Below, piece after piece: positions 15,121 to 23,489 of a stretch of 37,556 bases of DNA. Positions within the stretch are counted from its first letter, which is position 1. Every line of letters begins with the position of its first letter. A program made the translations under genes and the position numbers. Source of the DNA: Lachnospiraceae bacterium (GTDB lineage Bacteria; Bacillota; Clostridia; Lachnospirales; Lachnospiraceae); contig CAJTDX010000031.1 of assembly GCA_910575155.1 (NCBI GenBank), positions 1-37,556 on the forward strand, in the 5' to 3' direction. The notes below the pieces were generated by a model. It saw only the letters and a list, made by a program, of their open reading frames with translations. It did no database searches and had not been told where the DNA came from.

Positions 15121-18009
15121 TTAATCAGTAAATCCATTGGTATTGCTTTCAATCTCTTCCGCCTGTCCATCCAGCAGAGATTTTTCATCCGCAAGGTTAA
15201 AATAATATTTTAATATCGTACTGGACACTTCTGCTGCATTGGCGGAGGTATAACCATAAGCGATACGGGTAGTAATGGTAATCTCCGGGTTTTCGTAAGG
15301 CGCATATCCGATAAACAAAGCATGGTTCGCCCTGTTTTCCATCTGCTGGGCGGTACCTGTTTTACCGGCTACCGCGACTGGAAAATTTTTAAAGGATTTG
15401 TTATGCTCCACAACCATCCGCATTCCGTTTTGAATAGCGTCCCAGGATGGCTCAGACACTTCTGTAATATTGCGGATAATTTCCGGTTTAAATTCTTTGA
15501 TCAGTTCTCCGTCGGAGGTGGTTTCTTTATCAAGAAGCGTCAGTTTGTATACATCTCCCCGGCTTGCCACCGCAGTAAGATATCTTGCAAGCTGTGTGGT
15601 GGTATAGTTGTGATTTCCTTGTCCAATGGCAGAGGTAATCGGATATTCATTTGAAATCTGAGGTTCGTTTTCCGGTATTTCAATGCCTGTTTTCTCGTCA
15701 AGCCCAAACAGCGCGGCATATTTTTGTAATGCTGCAATACCTTTGTTCTCATTATAGACACCGCCTTCCGAACTTAAGCGGAAGCCCATTTCATAGAAAA
15801 AGTAGTTGCATGAATCCCGGATTGCCTCTGAGATATTAATCCGTCCGTGCGTACTTCCAGGATAGATCCAGCATTTGGGCGGAGGAGTAATATTGGTATA
15901 TTCTCCCTCATCCTTAATCTGCTCGCCAATACTTACCACTCCTTCAGCCAGCGCCGCCGCCGCCGTGATTGGTTTAAAGGTAGATCCGGGAGCGGTCTGC
16001 TGCTGGGTTGCATTGTTATACTGCGGCACAGATAAATCCTGCTGCAGACTCTGAAAATATTCAGAATCCACCGTATTTGCAAGCCTGTTGGTATCGTATC
16101 CGGGATAAGTCACACATGCAATGAGATTTCCTGTTTTAACATCCGTGATTACACAGCTTGCAGTACAGGGATCCAGGGCGAGCTGCGCCGGGGTTATTTT
16201 TAAATTTTTGATTTTATCGCGAAGAAAATCAAAGGCGCTGAGATTACCGTTAGCAAGGTCCGTCCGGTCGCCGTTTTCTTCTGTCAAAATTCCCTGTTCA
16301 AACAGCACCTGACAAATTTGTGAACCTGAAACCAGTTCTTCCTTAATCATATACTGGTAAATTTTTTTTCTGAATTCCTGATCGGTCTGTAATTCTTCCA
16401 GAATATAGGAAATCAGGGCGTCATATATCTCTGTGGAATCTGAATATTTGGATTCGGTATCAAATCCTGTTATATCAATCCAGTCCATGGCTATCGCGCG
16501 GCGAAGGTATTCGGAAAGGCTTGCCGTATCATTTTTCCAGGAAAGGTATACCTCATCCTCGGTGTCTACTTTATCTGAAAGGAATATTTCATTCTCTCCA
16601 AGCATAGAAAGAATATAGCTCATATAGATTTGTTCTTCTTTTTCGAGATCTCCGTAAGCTGTCGGAGTCGGTGAAAAAAACTGCTGGCGCAGTTCTTCGA
16701 TCACAGAATTCTGCTTACTTTGGAACGCACTGTAGATCTGCTGCTCCACTGCCTGGGCGTCTTCCTTTTCAAAATGATTGATATCAATGACATTATTATT
16801 AATCAAGGCAAAATATACGTCGTCAATAGGGATTTTGATATCGGATGCAGTTCCTGAACTGGTATCATATTCCTTGATATTTTCAATAGTCGCATAAATA
16901 ATGCCTGCCAGTTCCTGCTCCAGCATACGGTATACCGCTTCCTGAAGTTCCGCGTCAATGGACAGGTAAATATCATTTCCAGAGGAAGCGTCTACCCGAT
17001 CAATGATCTCTGTAATTCGTCCCACACTGTCTACGTAAAAAGTTTCTTTTCCCTTAGACCCCTGAAGCGACTGGTCCATGACCTGCTCAATTCCGGATTT
17101 CCCGACTACGTCATTCAGGGTATACTCGTCATTTTTCGCTGAGAGCGTATCGTATTCTTCCTGGGAAATCTTTCCCGTATAACCTATAATATGGGAAAAA
17201 TACTGGCTGTCCACATATTTGCGTACGGTATCTTCCGTGATATCAATTCCCTGAAGAATATCAGAATTTTCTTTGATCACAGCTACCGTTTCCTCACTGA
17301 CATTTTGTGCAATCGTAGTCAACACATATTTCTGGTAACTGTTCTGGGAAATGGCATAACGCAAAACGGTAATCTTATAGGCTTCTTCCCTGGAATAAAA
17401 AGTTTGTTCCTTTTCATCCAGATCTTCATATTCTCTGCCTTCCACATAAATTCCGAATTTGTTTTGCAGATAGTCGATCACCTGCTGCGGGGTTGCTTCC
17501 GCTTCGTGATAGCCCAGCTTTTTATTATATTTTAATTTATCAATGCTGGTATAACCATAGATATCGGCAAGGAATCGTTTTAACGCTTTATCTTTTGCAG
17601 TAAATATGAAATCTCCTTTTTCATCGATCTGAACATCGAAATTGTTGGCGATGGAATCTCCCTTTTCTTCAATCATGTGAATTACGGTATTCAGTTCTTC
17701 ATTCAGCAGCGCATTTTTCTGCCGGGTGCTCTCATAGGTACCATTGTCTTCAATGGTTACAGAATTGGACAACTCATTATAGGCAAGCAATTTGCCGTTT
17801 CGATCAAAAATACTTCCCCGGGTGCCGGAGGTAATCCGTTCTTTCTGTATCAGAAGCGTATAATTTTTCAAATACTCTTCTCCATTGATGATCTGCAGCA
17901 CAAAAATACGCTGAATCAATACGCCAAACAGAAGAAGCATGACCATGCTGAGCGCAAATAACCGCGAGGTCAGTATTTTTTTTCCATACTCTCTTATCAA
18001 TTCAAACAA
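15121..18009 (-). CDS. mrdA: class B penicillin-binding protein 2 with large insertion
   Basis: The chosen start is TTG at 18007-18009 with AAAGGAG about ten bases upstream; a TTG at 18033 is also in frame. The product is about 962 residues, much longer than usual PBP2 (600-700). It has one membrane helix (about 16-42), then a pedestal/dimerisation region (RGSIFDRNGKLLAYNE; YTGKISQEEYD). The transpeptidase domain has S676-T-F-K679, S733-C-N and K883-T-G. A roughly 225-residue acidic, helical stretch (about 377-604) splits the front of the transpeptidase domain, between the helix of IDAELQEAVYRML and the strand of ASCVITDVKTGNLIA. The enzyme cross-links peptidoglycan during elongation as partner of RodA. 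Confidence 0.92.
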   Translation of the reverse strand: MFELIREYGKKILTSRLFALSMVMLLLFGVLIQRIFVLQIINGEEYLKNYTLLIQKERITSGTRGSIFDRNGKLLAYNELSNSVTIEDNGTYESTRQKNALLNEELNTVIHMIEEKGDSIANNFDVQIDEKGDFIFTAKDKALKRFLADIYGYTSIDKLKYNKKLGYHEAEATPQQVIDYLQNKFGIYVEGREYEDLDEKEQTFYSREEAYKITVLRYAISQNSYQKYVLTTIAQNVSEETVAVIKENSDILQGIDITEDTVRKYVDSQYFSHIIGYTGKISQEEYDTLSAKNDEYTLNDVVGKSGIEQVMDQSLQGSKGKETFYVDSVGRITEIIDRVDASSGNDIYLSIDAELQEAVYRMLEQELAGIIYATIENIKEYDTSSGTASDIKIPIDDVYFALINNNVIDINHFEKEDAQAVEQQIYSAFQSKQNSVIEELRQQFFSPTPTAYGDLEKEEQIYMSYILSMLGENEIFLSDKVDTEDEVYLSWKNDTASLSEYLRRAIAMDWIDITGFDTESKYSDSTEIYDALISYILEELQTDQEFRKKIYQYMIKEELVSGSQICQVLFEQGILTEENGDRTDLANGNLSAFDFLRDKIKNLKITPAQLALDPCTASCVITDVKTGNLIACVTYPGYDTNRLANTVDSEYFQSLQQDLSVPQYNNATQQQTAPGSTFKPITAAAALAEGVVSIGEQIKDEGEYTNITPPPKCWIYPGSTHGRINISEAIRDSCNYFFYEMGFRLSSEGGVYNENKGIAALQKYAALFGLDEKTGIEIPENEPQISNEYPITSAIGQGNHNYTTTQLARYLTAVASRGDVYKLTLLDKETTSDGELIKEFKPEIIRNITEVSEPSWDAIQNGMRMVVEHNKSFKNFPVAVAGKTGTAQQMENRANHALFIGYAPYENPEITITTRIAYGYTSANAAEVSSTILKYYFNLADEKSLLDGQAEEIESNTNGFTD

Positions 18010-18520
18010 ATTTACTTGCACTCCTTTTTTCAATATATTCCAGTTTCTGGTTAATTCTCAGTATTATGAAATACAGCACAATGGTGATCAGGATCGTATA
18101 TACCAGCTCCGGAAGCATAATATGCAGAAAATAGTAGCCAAAGCGAAACCTTCCTCTCAGAAAAAAAAGAAAAAGATATACCAGCATATTATACGATAAA
18201 TCACTGGCGGAAATAAGGATCAGGGGAAGTTTAATGTCGTCAGGAAAAAATCTTTTGCGGAAAAATCCATTGACATAGCCGATATAAGCATATACCAGCG
18301 CATAAAATCCAATCACACTGCCAAAAAACAAATCCAGCAGCAGACCGCTGAAAAAACCGATCCACATACCTTCCTTCCGCCCTCTCATAAATCCAAAAGC
18401 CGAAGTTGCCACAATCAGCAGATTTGGGGATATTGAGGCAAAGGAAAGCGCCTGAAACAGCGTACACTGCAGTATAAAACATATGGTAATAATCAGAAAT
18501 ACCGTAAATTTACGTCTCAT
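18002..18520 (-). CDS. mreD: rod shape-determining protein MreD
   Basis: The 172-residue product has five or six hydrophobic helices and the family's conserved middle (GMWIGFFSGLLLDLFFGSVIG). MreD is an integral membrane component of the elongation complex that works with MreC, PBP2 and RodA. It starts 12 bp after the mreC stop and its end overlaps the first codons of the PBP2 gene. Confidence 0.9.
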   Translation of the reverse strand: MRRKFTVFLIITICFILQCTLFQALSFASISPNLLIVATSAFGFMRGRKEGMWIGFFSGLLLDLFFGSVIGFYALVYAYIGYVNGFFRKRFFPDDIKLPLILISASDLSYNMLVYLFLFFLRGRFRFGYYFLHIMLPELVYTILITIVLYFIILRINQKLEYIEKRSASKFV

Positions 18521-18532
18521 TTTGCCAGCTCC

Positions 18533-19408
18533 TTATTTCTTCCCTTTGGAATCCTGGTTGTGAACCGTTTTCTTATCCAGCACCACAAGAACTTCCTGCA
18601 AATGCTGGAAATCCACTGCTGGCGTAATCGTTCCTGAATAAGTCAGATTATTGGAATCGCGTTCTATGGCGCTGATATATCCAACAAGGATCCCTTCTAA
18701 ATATTTATCACTGATGTGAGAGGTAACAATCTGTTCTCCTGTTTTGACTGCATCATCTTCACACTTTAAACCTGTGAACTGAATGACCTGGTTTTCGTTC
18801 ATGGACGCCAGGTTTCCATTGACAATACAGCGGTCTGCCGTGGACAACGCCATACCGCTGACGTTGCTGGCGTCGTCGATGATTGAACGGATTTTGGCGT
18901 AATTCGGACCGGTATCAATGACGATACCAACCAGTCCGCTGCCTGCAATTACGTTCATATCTTTTTCAATGCCGTCGTTTTCTCCCTTGTCAATCAGGAA
19001 TGTACTGAACCAGTTGCCGCCGTCGTTCGCAATTACCCTGGCCGCAACCTTGTCGTAGCTGGGATATTTCTGGTCAAGATCCATCAGCTCCCGCAGGTTG
19101 TCCAGTTCATACTGTTCAAGCTTTATGGTATTCAGTTCCTGGGTCAGTTCATCTACCTTTGCCTGCAGATCTTTATTTTTCTGCATCACGTCCTTGAGAG
19201 ACGCCAGTTCACCTGTCTGGTTCACAATCCAGGTTCCCACCTGATTAATTCCCTTCTGCATAGGGACAAAGATATACCCGGCAGCAGAATTTAACGGCCC
19301 TCCGGATAAATTCAGTGTAAAGCTGATAAACATGACAACTACACAGAATATGGTCAGGACCAGAAGCGTATATTTGGTTGGTATAGAATGTTTTGTTTTC
19401 CGTTTCAT
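18533..19408 (-). CDS. mreC: rod shape-determining protein MreC
   Basis: The 291-residue product has a short cytoplasmic tail, one membrane helix (about 13-33, YTLLVLTIFCVVVMFISFTLN) and a coiled coil (about 60-100). The extracytoplasmic beta domain shows ARVIANDGGNWFSTFLIDKGENDGI, AGSGLVGIVID and the late LEGILVGYISAIE. MreC forms filaments in the periplasm-like space and activates PBP2. It is placed between mreB and mreD as in nearly all rods. Confidence 0.94.
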   Translation of the reverse strand: MKRKTKHSIPTKYTLLVLTIFCVVVMFISFTLNLSGGPLNSAAGYIFVPMQKGINQVGTWIVNQTGELASLKDVMQKNKDLQAKVDELTQELNTIKLEQYELDNLRELMDLDQKYPSYDKVAARVIANDGGNWFSTFLIDKGENDGIEKDMNVIAGSGLVGIVIDTGPNYAKIRSIIDDASNVSGMALSTADRCIVNGNLASMNENQVIQFTGLKCEDDAVKTGEQIVTSHISDKYLEGILVGYISAIERDSNNLTYSGTITPAVDFQHLQEVLVVLDKKTVHNQDSKGKK

Positions 19409-19423
19409 AAATGATTACAACCT

Positions 19424-20443
19424 TTATTTATATATTCTGGTTTTCATACTGAAAGCGAGCTTTCTGTATTTCTCATCCGATACAATCTTATTCAATCCCC
19501 GCACTGCGCTCTCTTCGGGAAGTTCACAGGTATTGACGCGGATATTGGTGATCTGGGTGAACAGCTCGTCTAACTTTTGTATCTTAGAAGATCCTCCTGT
19601 AATATAAATTCCGGAATGGATTATATCTCTTGCCAGTTCCGGCGGAGTTTTCTCCAAAATCATCTTAATGGAATTACAGATGGAATTCAAATGATCTTTC
19701 ACTGCTTCATAAACTACGGAAGAAGCAATCTCCATTTCAATAGGAAGACCGCTGACGACGTCCCGGCCTACAATGATTTCCGTCTGTTCTTCTTCTGTTG
19801 GCAAAGCGCAGCCTAAGGTTTCTTTTAAATACATCGCTGTTTTTTGTCCGATTACCAGACCAAATGTCCGTTTCAGATGGCTGATAATGGATTCATCAAT
19901 GCGCTTTCCGCCAAAATGCAAAAGATCGCTCAGCACCAGTCCGCCCAGGGAGATTACAGAGATTTCTGTAGTATCCGCACCGATATTCACAATCATAAAA
20001 CCTGTGGGAGAATTGACATCCAACTGAAGACCCACGGCGTCGGCAATGGGCTTTTCACAAAGCAGTACATTTTTAGGTTTAAAACGGCTTTTATAAAACA
20101 GGTCGAAAAATGCCTTTTTCTCCACTTCTGTGATATCTGTAGGCACGGCGACAATAAATTCTGCGCCCTTCATATTTCTTTTTACATGCTTCTCCAGCAC
20201 TTCACCGATCATAGCCTGCATATTGTTGTAATCTGCGATTACGCCGTTGACGACCGGAAAAGATACCTTGATATTATCCGGCGCTTTCTCATACATCGCA
20301 TAGGCGTCATTGCCGACAGCATACAGCTGATTCTTGTTGATAACGGCAATTGTATTTTTCTCATTGATTACCTTTCCAGTTGCCTTGCAAAAAACTTTCA
20401 GATTGCAGGTTCCCAAATCAATTCCATAGACATTTGCTGACAT
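19424..20443 (-). CDS. mreB: actin-like rod shape protein MreB
   Basis: The 339-residue product has the actin-superfamily phosphate 1 loop YGIDLGTCNLKVF, the phosphate 2 region NIGADTTEISVISLGG, and the adenosine motif GIYITGGSSKIQ. It forms membrane-associated filaments that guide the elongasome. The phosphate 1 loop reads DLGTCNL rather than the DLGTANT common in MreB, and there is no clear N-terminal amphipathic helix, so it is a somewhat divergent MreB. The operon context supports MreB rather than Mbl or MreBH. It starts 3 bp after radC. Confidence 0.92.
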   Translation of the reverse strand: MSANVYGIDLGTCNLKVFCKATGKVINEKNTIAVINKNQLYAVGNDAYAMYEKAPDNIKVSFPVVNGVIADYNNMQAMIGEVLEKHVKRNMKGAEFIVAVPTDITEVEKKAFFDLFYKSRFKPKNVLLCEKPIADAVGLQLDVNSPTGFMIVNIGADTTEISVISLGGLVLSDLLHFGGKRIDESIISHLKRTFGLVIGQKTAMYLKETLGCALPTEEEQTEIIVGRDVVSGLPIEMEIASSVVYEAVKDHLNSICNSIKMILEKTPPELARDIIHSGIYITGGSSKIQKLDELFTQITNIRVNTCELPEESAVRGLNKIVSDEKYRKLAFSMKTRIYK

Positions 20444-20446
20444 AAC

Positions 20447-21154
20447 TTATGTTCCTTTCCTCTGACCCAACAGGCCGTTTTCTCTAAAGCTTACGTATCG
20501 GTTATCACCGATAATAATATGATCAGCCAGTGCGATTCCAAGAATACTCCCACTCTCCGACACCCTGGATGTCACATGGATGTCCGCCTCGCTGGGGGAG
20601 GGATCGCCGCTGGGATGATTGTGAAGCAGTACGATATGCACTGCCCGGTATTCCAGAGCTTTTAAAAAAATCTCTCTGGGCGATACCAGGGCATGATTCA
20701 CTGTGCCAACAGAAATGACCGTATCTCCCAGCAAATTGCTTTTCGCATCGAACATTGCCAGAAGCAGTTTCTCTCTGGGTTCATGCCGGAGGCTTTCCAT
20801 ATAATAAAAAGCCACTGTTTCCGGATCGTTGAGACGCACTTCTTTGATTCTGCTGGCCTGGGCAATGCGCACGGCAAGCTCTGCAATACATTTTAGCTGC
20901 GCTGCCTTTACCTGACCGATTCCGGAAATATTCAACATTTCATCCGCAGTCAGATGAATCAGGTTTAATAATCCCTTATCCTTTTGCGCCAGAAATGTCT
21001 GTGCCAGATGCAGCGCCGACAGATCTTTTGTGCCTGTCCGCAAAATAACCGCAAGAAGTTCCGCATCCGACAGGCTTTGCGCTCCGTAGCGGGTACACTT
21101 TTCACGAGGCTGCTCGGATACTGCCATTTCCTTCATAGTTATGTGTGTATTCAT
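20447..21154 (-). CDS. radC: RadC/YsxA family JAMM protein
   Basis: The 235-residue product carries an N-terminal helix-hairpin-helix region (about 66-92, MLNISGIGQVKAAQLKCIAELA) and a C-terminal JAB1/MPN metalloprotease-like domain. The zinc motif is H178-N-H180-PSGDPSPSEAD191. Despite its name, a role of RadC in DNA repair is not established. It is first in the morphogenesis operon, as often in Firmicutes (maf-radC-mreBCD), though maf is absent here. Confidence 0.94.
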   Translation of the reverse strand: MNTHITMKEMAVSEQPREKCTRYGAQSLSDAELLAVILRTGTKDLSALHLAQTFLAQKDKGLLNLIHLTADEMLNISGIGQVKAAQLKCIAELAVRIAQASRIKEVRLNDPETVAFYYMESLRHEPREKLLLAMFDAKSNLLGDTVISVGTVNHALVSPREIFLKALEYRAVHIVLLHNHPSGDPSPSEADIHVTSRVSESGSILGIALADHIIIGDNRYVSFRENGLLGQRKGT

Positions 21155-21199
21155 ATTTTCCCATTATTCTCTCTGATCAAGGAAAAAGTTTTACATTTT

Positions 21200-21229
21200 A
21201 TTCTAGCACAAAAGGGGTTTGATATACAA
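21200..21229 (-). promoter_or_regulatory. promoter of the radC-mre-min-rodA operon
   Basis: The reverse strand reads TTGTAT (plus 21224-21229), 18 bp, TAGAAT (plus 21200-21205), about 45 bp before the radC ATG. No other comparable promoter was noticed in the following 9 kb of the operon, so it may drive eleven genes. Confidence 0.6.
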
Positions 21230-21270
21230 CTAATATATTATTAAAAATATTAAGATTTCGCTAAAAATTT

Positions 21271-22545
21271 TCACAATTGCACAATTCCTGCCTCATAAAG
21301 CTTCTGCAGGGACATTAAAATGCCCAGTTTTGCATGATACCAGGTCAGCCCTCCCTGAAAATATACGGCGTAGGGCGGGCGCAATGGTCCGTCGGCGCTC
21401 AATTCAATGGAAGATCCCTGTACGAAGGCTCCGGCCGCCATAATTACTTTGTCGTCGTATCCGGGCATAGCCCATGGCTCCGGGGTTACATGGCTGTCTA
21501 CAGGCGCGGCCGCCTGAATCCCTTTACAGAACGCAATTAAGGCTTCCGGGGATTTCAGCGTTACCGCCTGAATGATGTCGTGGCGGCTTTCCCTGCTGTC
21601 CGGAACCACTGGAAATCCCAGGCTTTCATAAATATTTGCCGCATAAATTGCGCCTTTGAGCGCGCCCGCCGTTACCGTAGGAGCCAGAAACAATCCCTGG
21701 TAAAAGGACTGAATGACGCCCAGGGAGGCGCCAACTTCTTTCCCCAGTCCCGGAGATGTCAGGCGGTACGCCGCATTGTCGATACACTCCTGCGTTCCTG
21801 CGATATAGCCGCCAATGGGAGCAAGACCGCCGCCGGGATTTTTAATCAGAGAACCCACAATCATATCGGCTCCAACCTCTAAGGGTTCCTGCTTTTCCAC
21901 AAATTCGCCGTAACAGTTATCCACCATGCAGATTACGTCCGGTTTTATTTTTTTGAGAAAAGAAATCAATTCCCCAATCCGGGCAACCGACAGGGTGGGT
22001 CTGGTCTGGTAGCCTTTGGAACGCTGAATGGTCACAAGTCTGGTTTTATCATTTACGGCGTTTTTAATGGCTTCCCAGTCAAAGTCCCCGTCTTCGGTCA
22101 AATCCACCTGGCGGTAAGTAATGCCGTATTCTGCAAGGGAACCTGTGGACGGCCGGATTCCGATCACCTCTTCCAGCGTATCGTAGGGTTTTCCTGCCGG
22201 GGATAACAGCTCGTCCCCCGGACGAAGGTTCGACATAAGCGCCAGGGCCAGGGCATGGGTTCCGCAGGTAATCTGGGGCCGGACCAGAGCGGCTTCCCCT
22301 TTAAAACAGGCGGCATATACTTCTTCCAGCGTATCTCTGCCAAGATCATTGTACCCATACCCGCTGCTTCCCATGAAACATTCAGCGCTGACTTTGTGTG
22401 CCTGTAATGCTTTGATCACTTTAAGCTGGTTGTATTCCGCAGTTTCGTCAATCCCGGCAAACCGTTCCTTTAGCTTCTGTTCAAACTGCTGTCCATATTG
22501 AAATACTTGTTCCGTAATTCCAAGTTCCTGATAGAGTTCTCTCAT
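21271..22545 (-). CDS. PLP-dependent methionine gamma-lyase-like protein (YnbB family)
   Basis: The 424-residue product belongs to the 'aluminium resistance / methionine gamma-lyase' family of fold-type I PLP enzymes. It has the PLP-stacking region ITCGTHALALALMSNLRPGD (93-112), ICMVDNCYGEFVE (205-217) and the Schiff-base lysine K235 in GSLIKNPGGGLAPIGGYIAG. The in vivo substrate is not established. It overlaps miaA by 4 bp, and the miaA association is also known in Bacillus, where ynbB is near hfq/miaA. There is no hairpin after the stop before the radC promoter. Confidence 0.88.
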   Translation of the reverse strand: MRELYQELGITEQVFQYGQQFEQKLKERFAGIDETAEYNQLKVIKALQAHKVSAECFMGSSGYGYNDLGRDTLEEVYAACFKGEAALVRPQITCGTHALALALMSNLRPGDELLSPAGKPYDTLEEVIGIRPSTGSLAEYGITYRQVDLTEDGDFDWEAIKNAVNDKTRLVTIQRSKGYQTRPTLSVARIGELISFLKKIKPDVICMVDNCYGEFVEKQEPLEVGADMIVGSLIKNPGGGLAPIGGYIAGTQECIDNAAYRLTSPGLGKEVGASLGVIQSFYQGLFLAPTVTAGALKGAIYAANIYESLGFPVVPDSRESRHDIIQAVTLKSPEALIAFCKGIQAAAPVDSHVTPEPWAMPGYDDKVIMAAGAFVQGSSIELSADGPLRPPYAVYFQGGLTWYHAKLGILMSLQKLYEAGIVQL

Positions 22546-23489
22546 AGTATAATTCCTTTCTGTATCAATGATTCCTGCATATAAGCCAAAATCTTGTGAT
22601 TGTCATAATTAAAATCCGGTTTATTGATCCAGGTTACATCCCGTTCCCGCCGGAACCAGGTAAGCTGCCGTTTGGCAAAATGCCGGGTATCCCGTTTGAT
22701 TTTATATTCTGCTTCTTCCAGCGTGCAGTTTCCTTCCAGATATTCCAGTATTTCTTTGTAACCAAGCCCCTGCATGGAAACCATATGCCTGCCGCATCCA
22801 AGCTCTTGCAGTTTTTGTACCTCTTCCACCAGCCCTTCGTCAAGCATCTGCGTCACACGTTGATTAATTCTCTGATAAAGCAGTTCCCGTTCATCGTTGA
22901 GAACAAAATATACAAAGTTATAAGGCGATTCCTTCTGCCGTTCCGTGTCGTTATGTTCCGAAATTTTCTGCCCGGAAAGATGATGAAATTCCAGTGCGCG
23001 GATCACACGTTTGACGTTGTTTTCATGGATATTGGCGGCAGCCTGTGGATCGGCCTGCGCCAGCATTTCATGCAGAACACGCGCCCCCCGCTCTTTGGCG
23101 GTCTGTTCCAGAACAGCGCGGTAGGCAGTGTCCCCCCGTTCTTTGGTGAAGTCAATATTGTATAAAACAGCCTGGATATAGAAGCCAGTCCCTCCCACAA
23201 TCAGGGGGATTCTCCCCTGGGCATAGATTTCTTCCATATATTTTTTTGCATATTCCTGAAATTTCACTACATGAAATTCTTCTGCCGGCTCTAACAGATC
23301 AATTAAATAATGAGGAATCCCCTGCATTTCAGAATCCTTGATTTTGGCTGAACCGATATCCATATGGCGGTAAACCTGCATGGAGTCTGCCGAAATCACA
23401 GAAGCCTCTGTCATTTTTGCCAATTGAATGGATAGTTCCGTCTTTCCAACCGCAGTAGGACCGGTCAGTATCATTAATGGTTTTTTCAT
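22542..23489 (-). CDS. miaA: tRNA dimethylallyltransferase MiaA
   Basis: The 315-residue product opens with GPTAVGKTELSIQLAK (P-loop at 9-16) and SADSMQVYRHMDIGSAK, both signature blocks of MiaA, followed by VGGTGFYIQAVLYN and the C-terminal KRDTRHFAKRQLTWFRR. It transfers a dimethylallyl group to A37 of tRNAs reading UNN codons. Its ATG overlaps the mutL stop (23486-23489) and its stop overlaps the next gene, so all three are likely translationally coupled. Confidence 0.96.
   Translation of the reverse strand: MKKPLMILTGPTAVGKTELSIQLAKMTEASVISADSMQVYRHMDIGSAKIKDSEMQGIPHYLIDLLEPAEEFHVVKFQEYAKKYMEEIYAQGRIPLIVGGTGFYIQAVLYNIDFTKERGDTAYRAVLEQTAKERGARVLHEMLAQADPQAAANIHENNVKRVIRALEFHHLSGQKISEHNDTERQKESPYNFVYFVLNDERELLYQRINQRVTQMLDEGLVEEVQKLQELGCGRHMVSMQGLGYKEILEYLEGNCTLEEAEYKIKRDTRHFAKRQLTWFRRERDVTWINKPDFNYDNHKILAYMQESLIQKGIIL

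Noticed and set aside
19844-20440. 198-residue plus-strand open frame
   Set aside because: It lies wholly antisense to mreB, is rich in His, Cys and Phe, and has no ribosome site or family motif.
22596-23165. 189-residue plus-strand open frame
   Set aside because: It is antisense to miaA, with no coding signals of its own.
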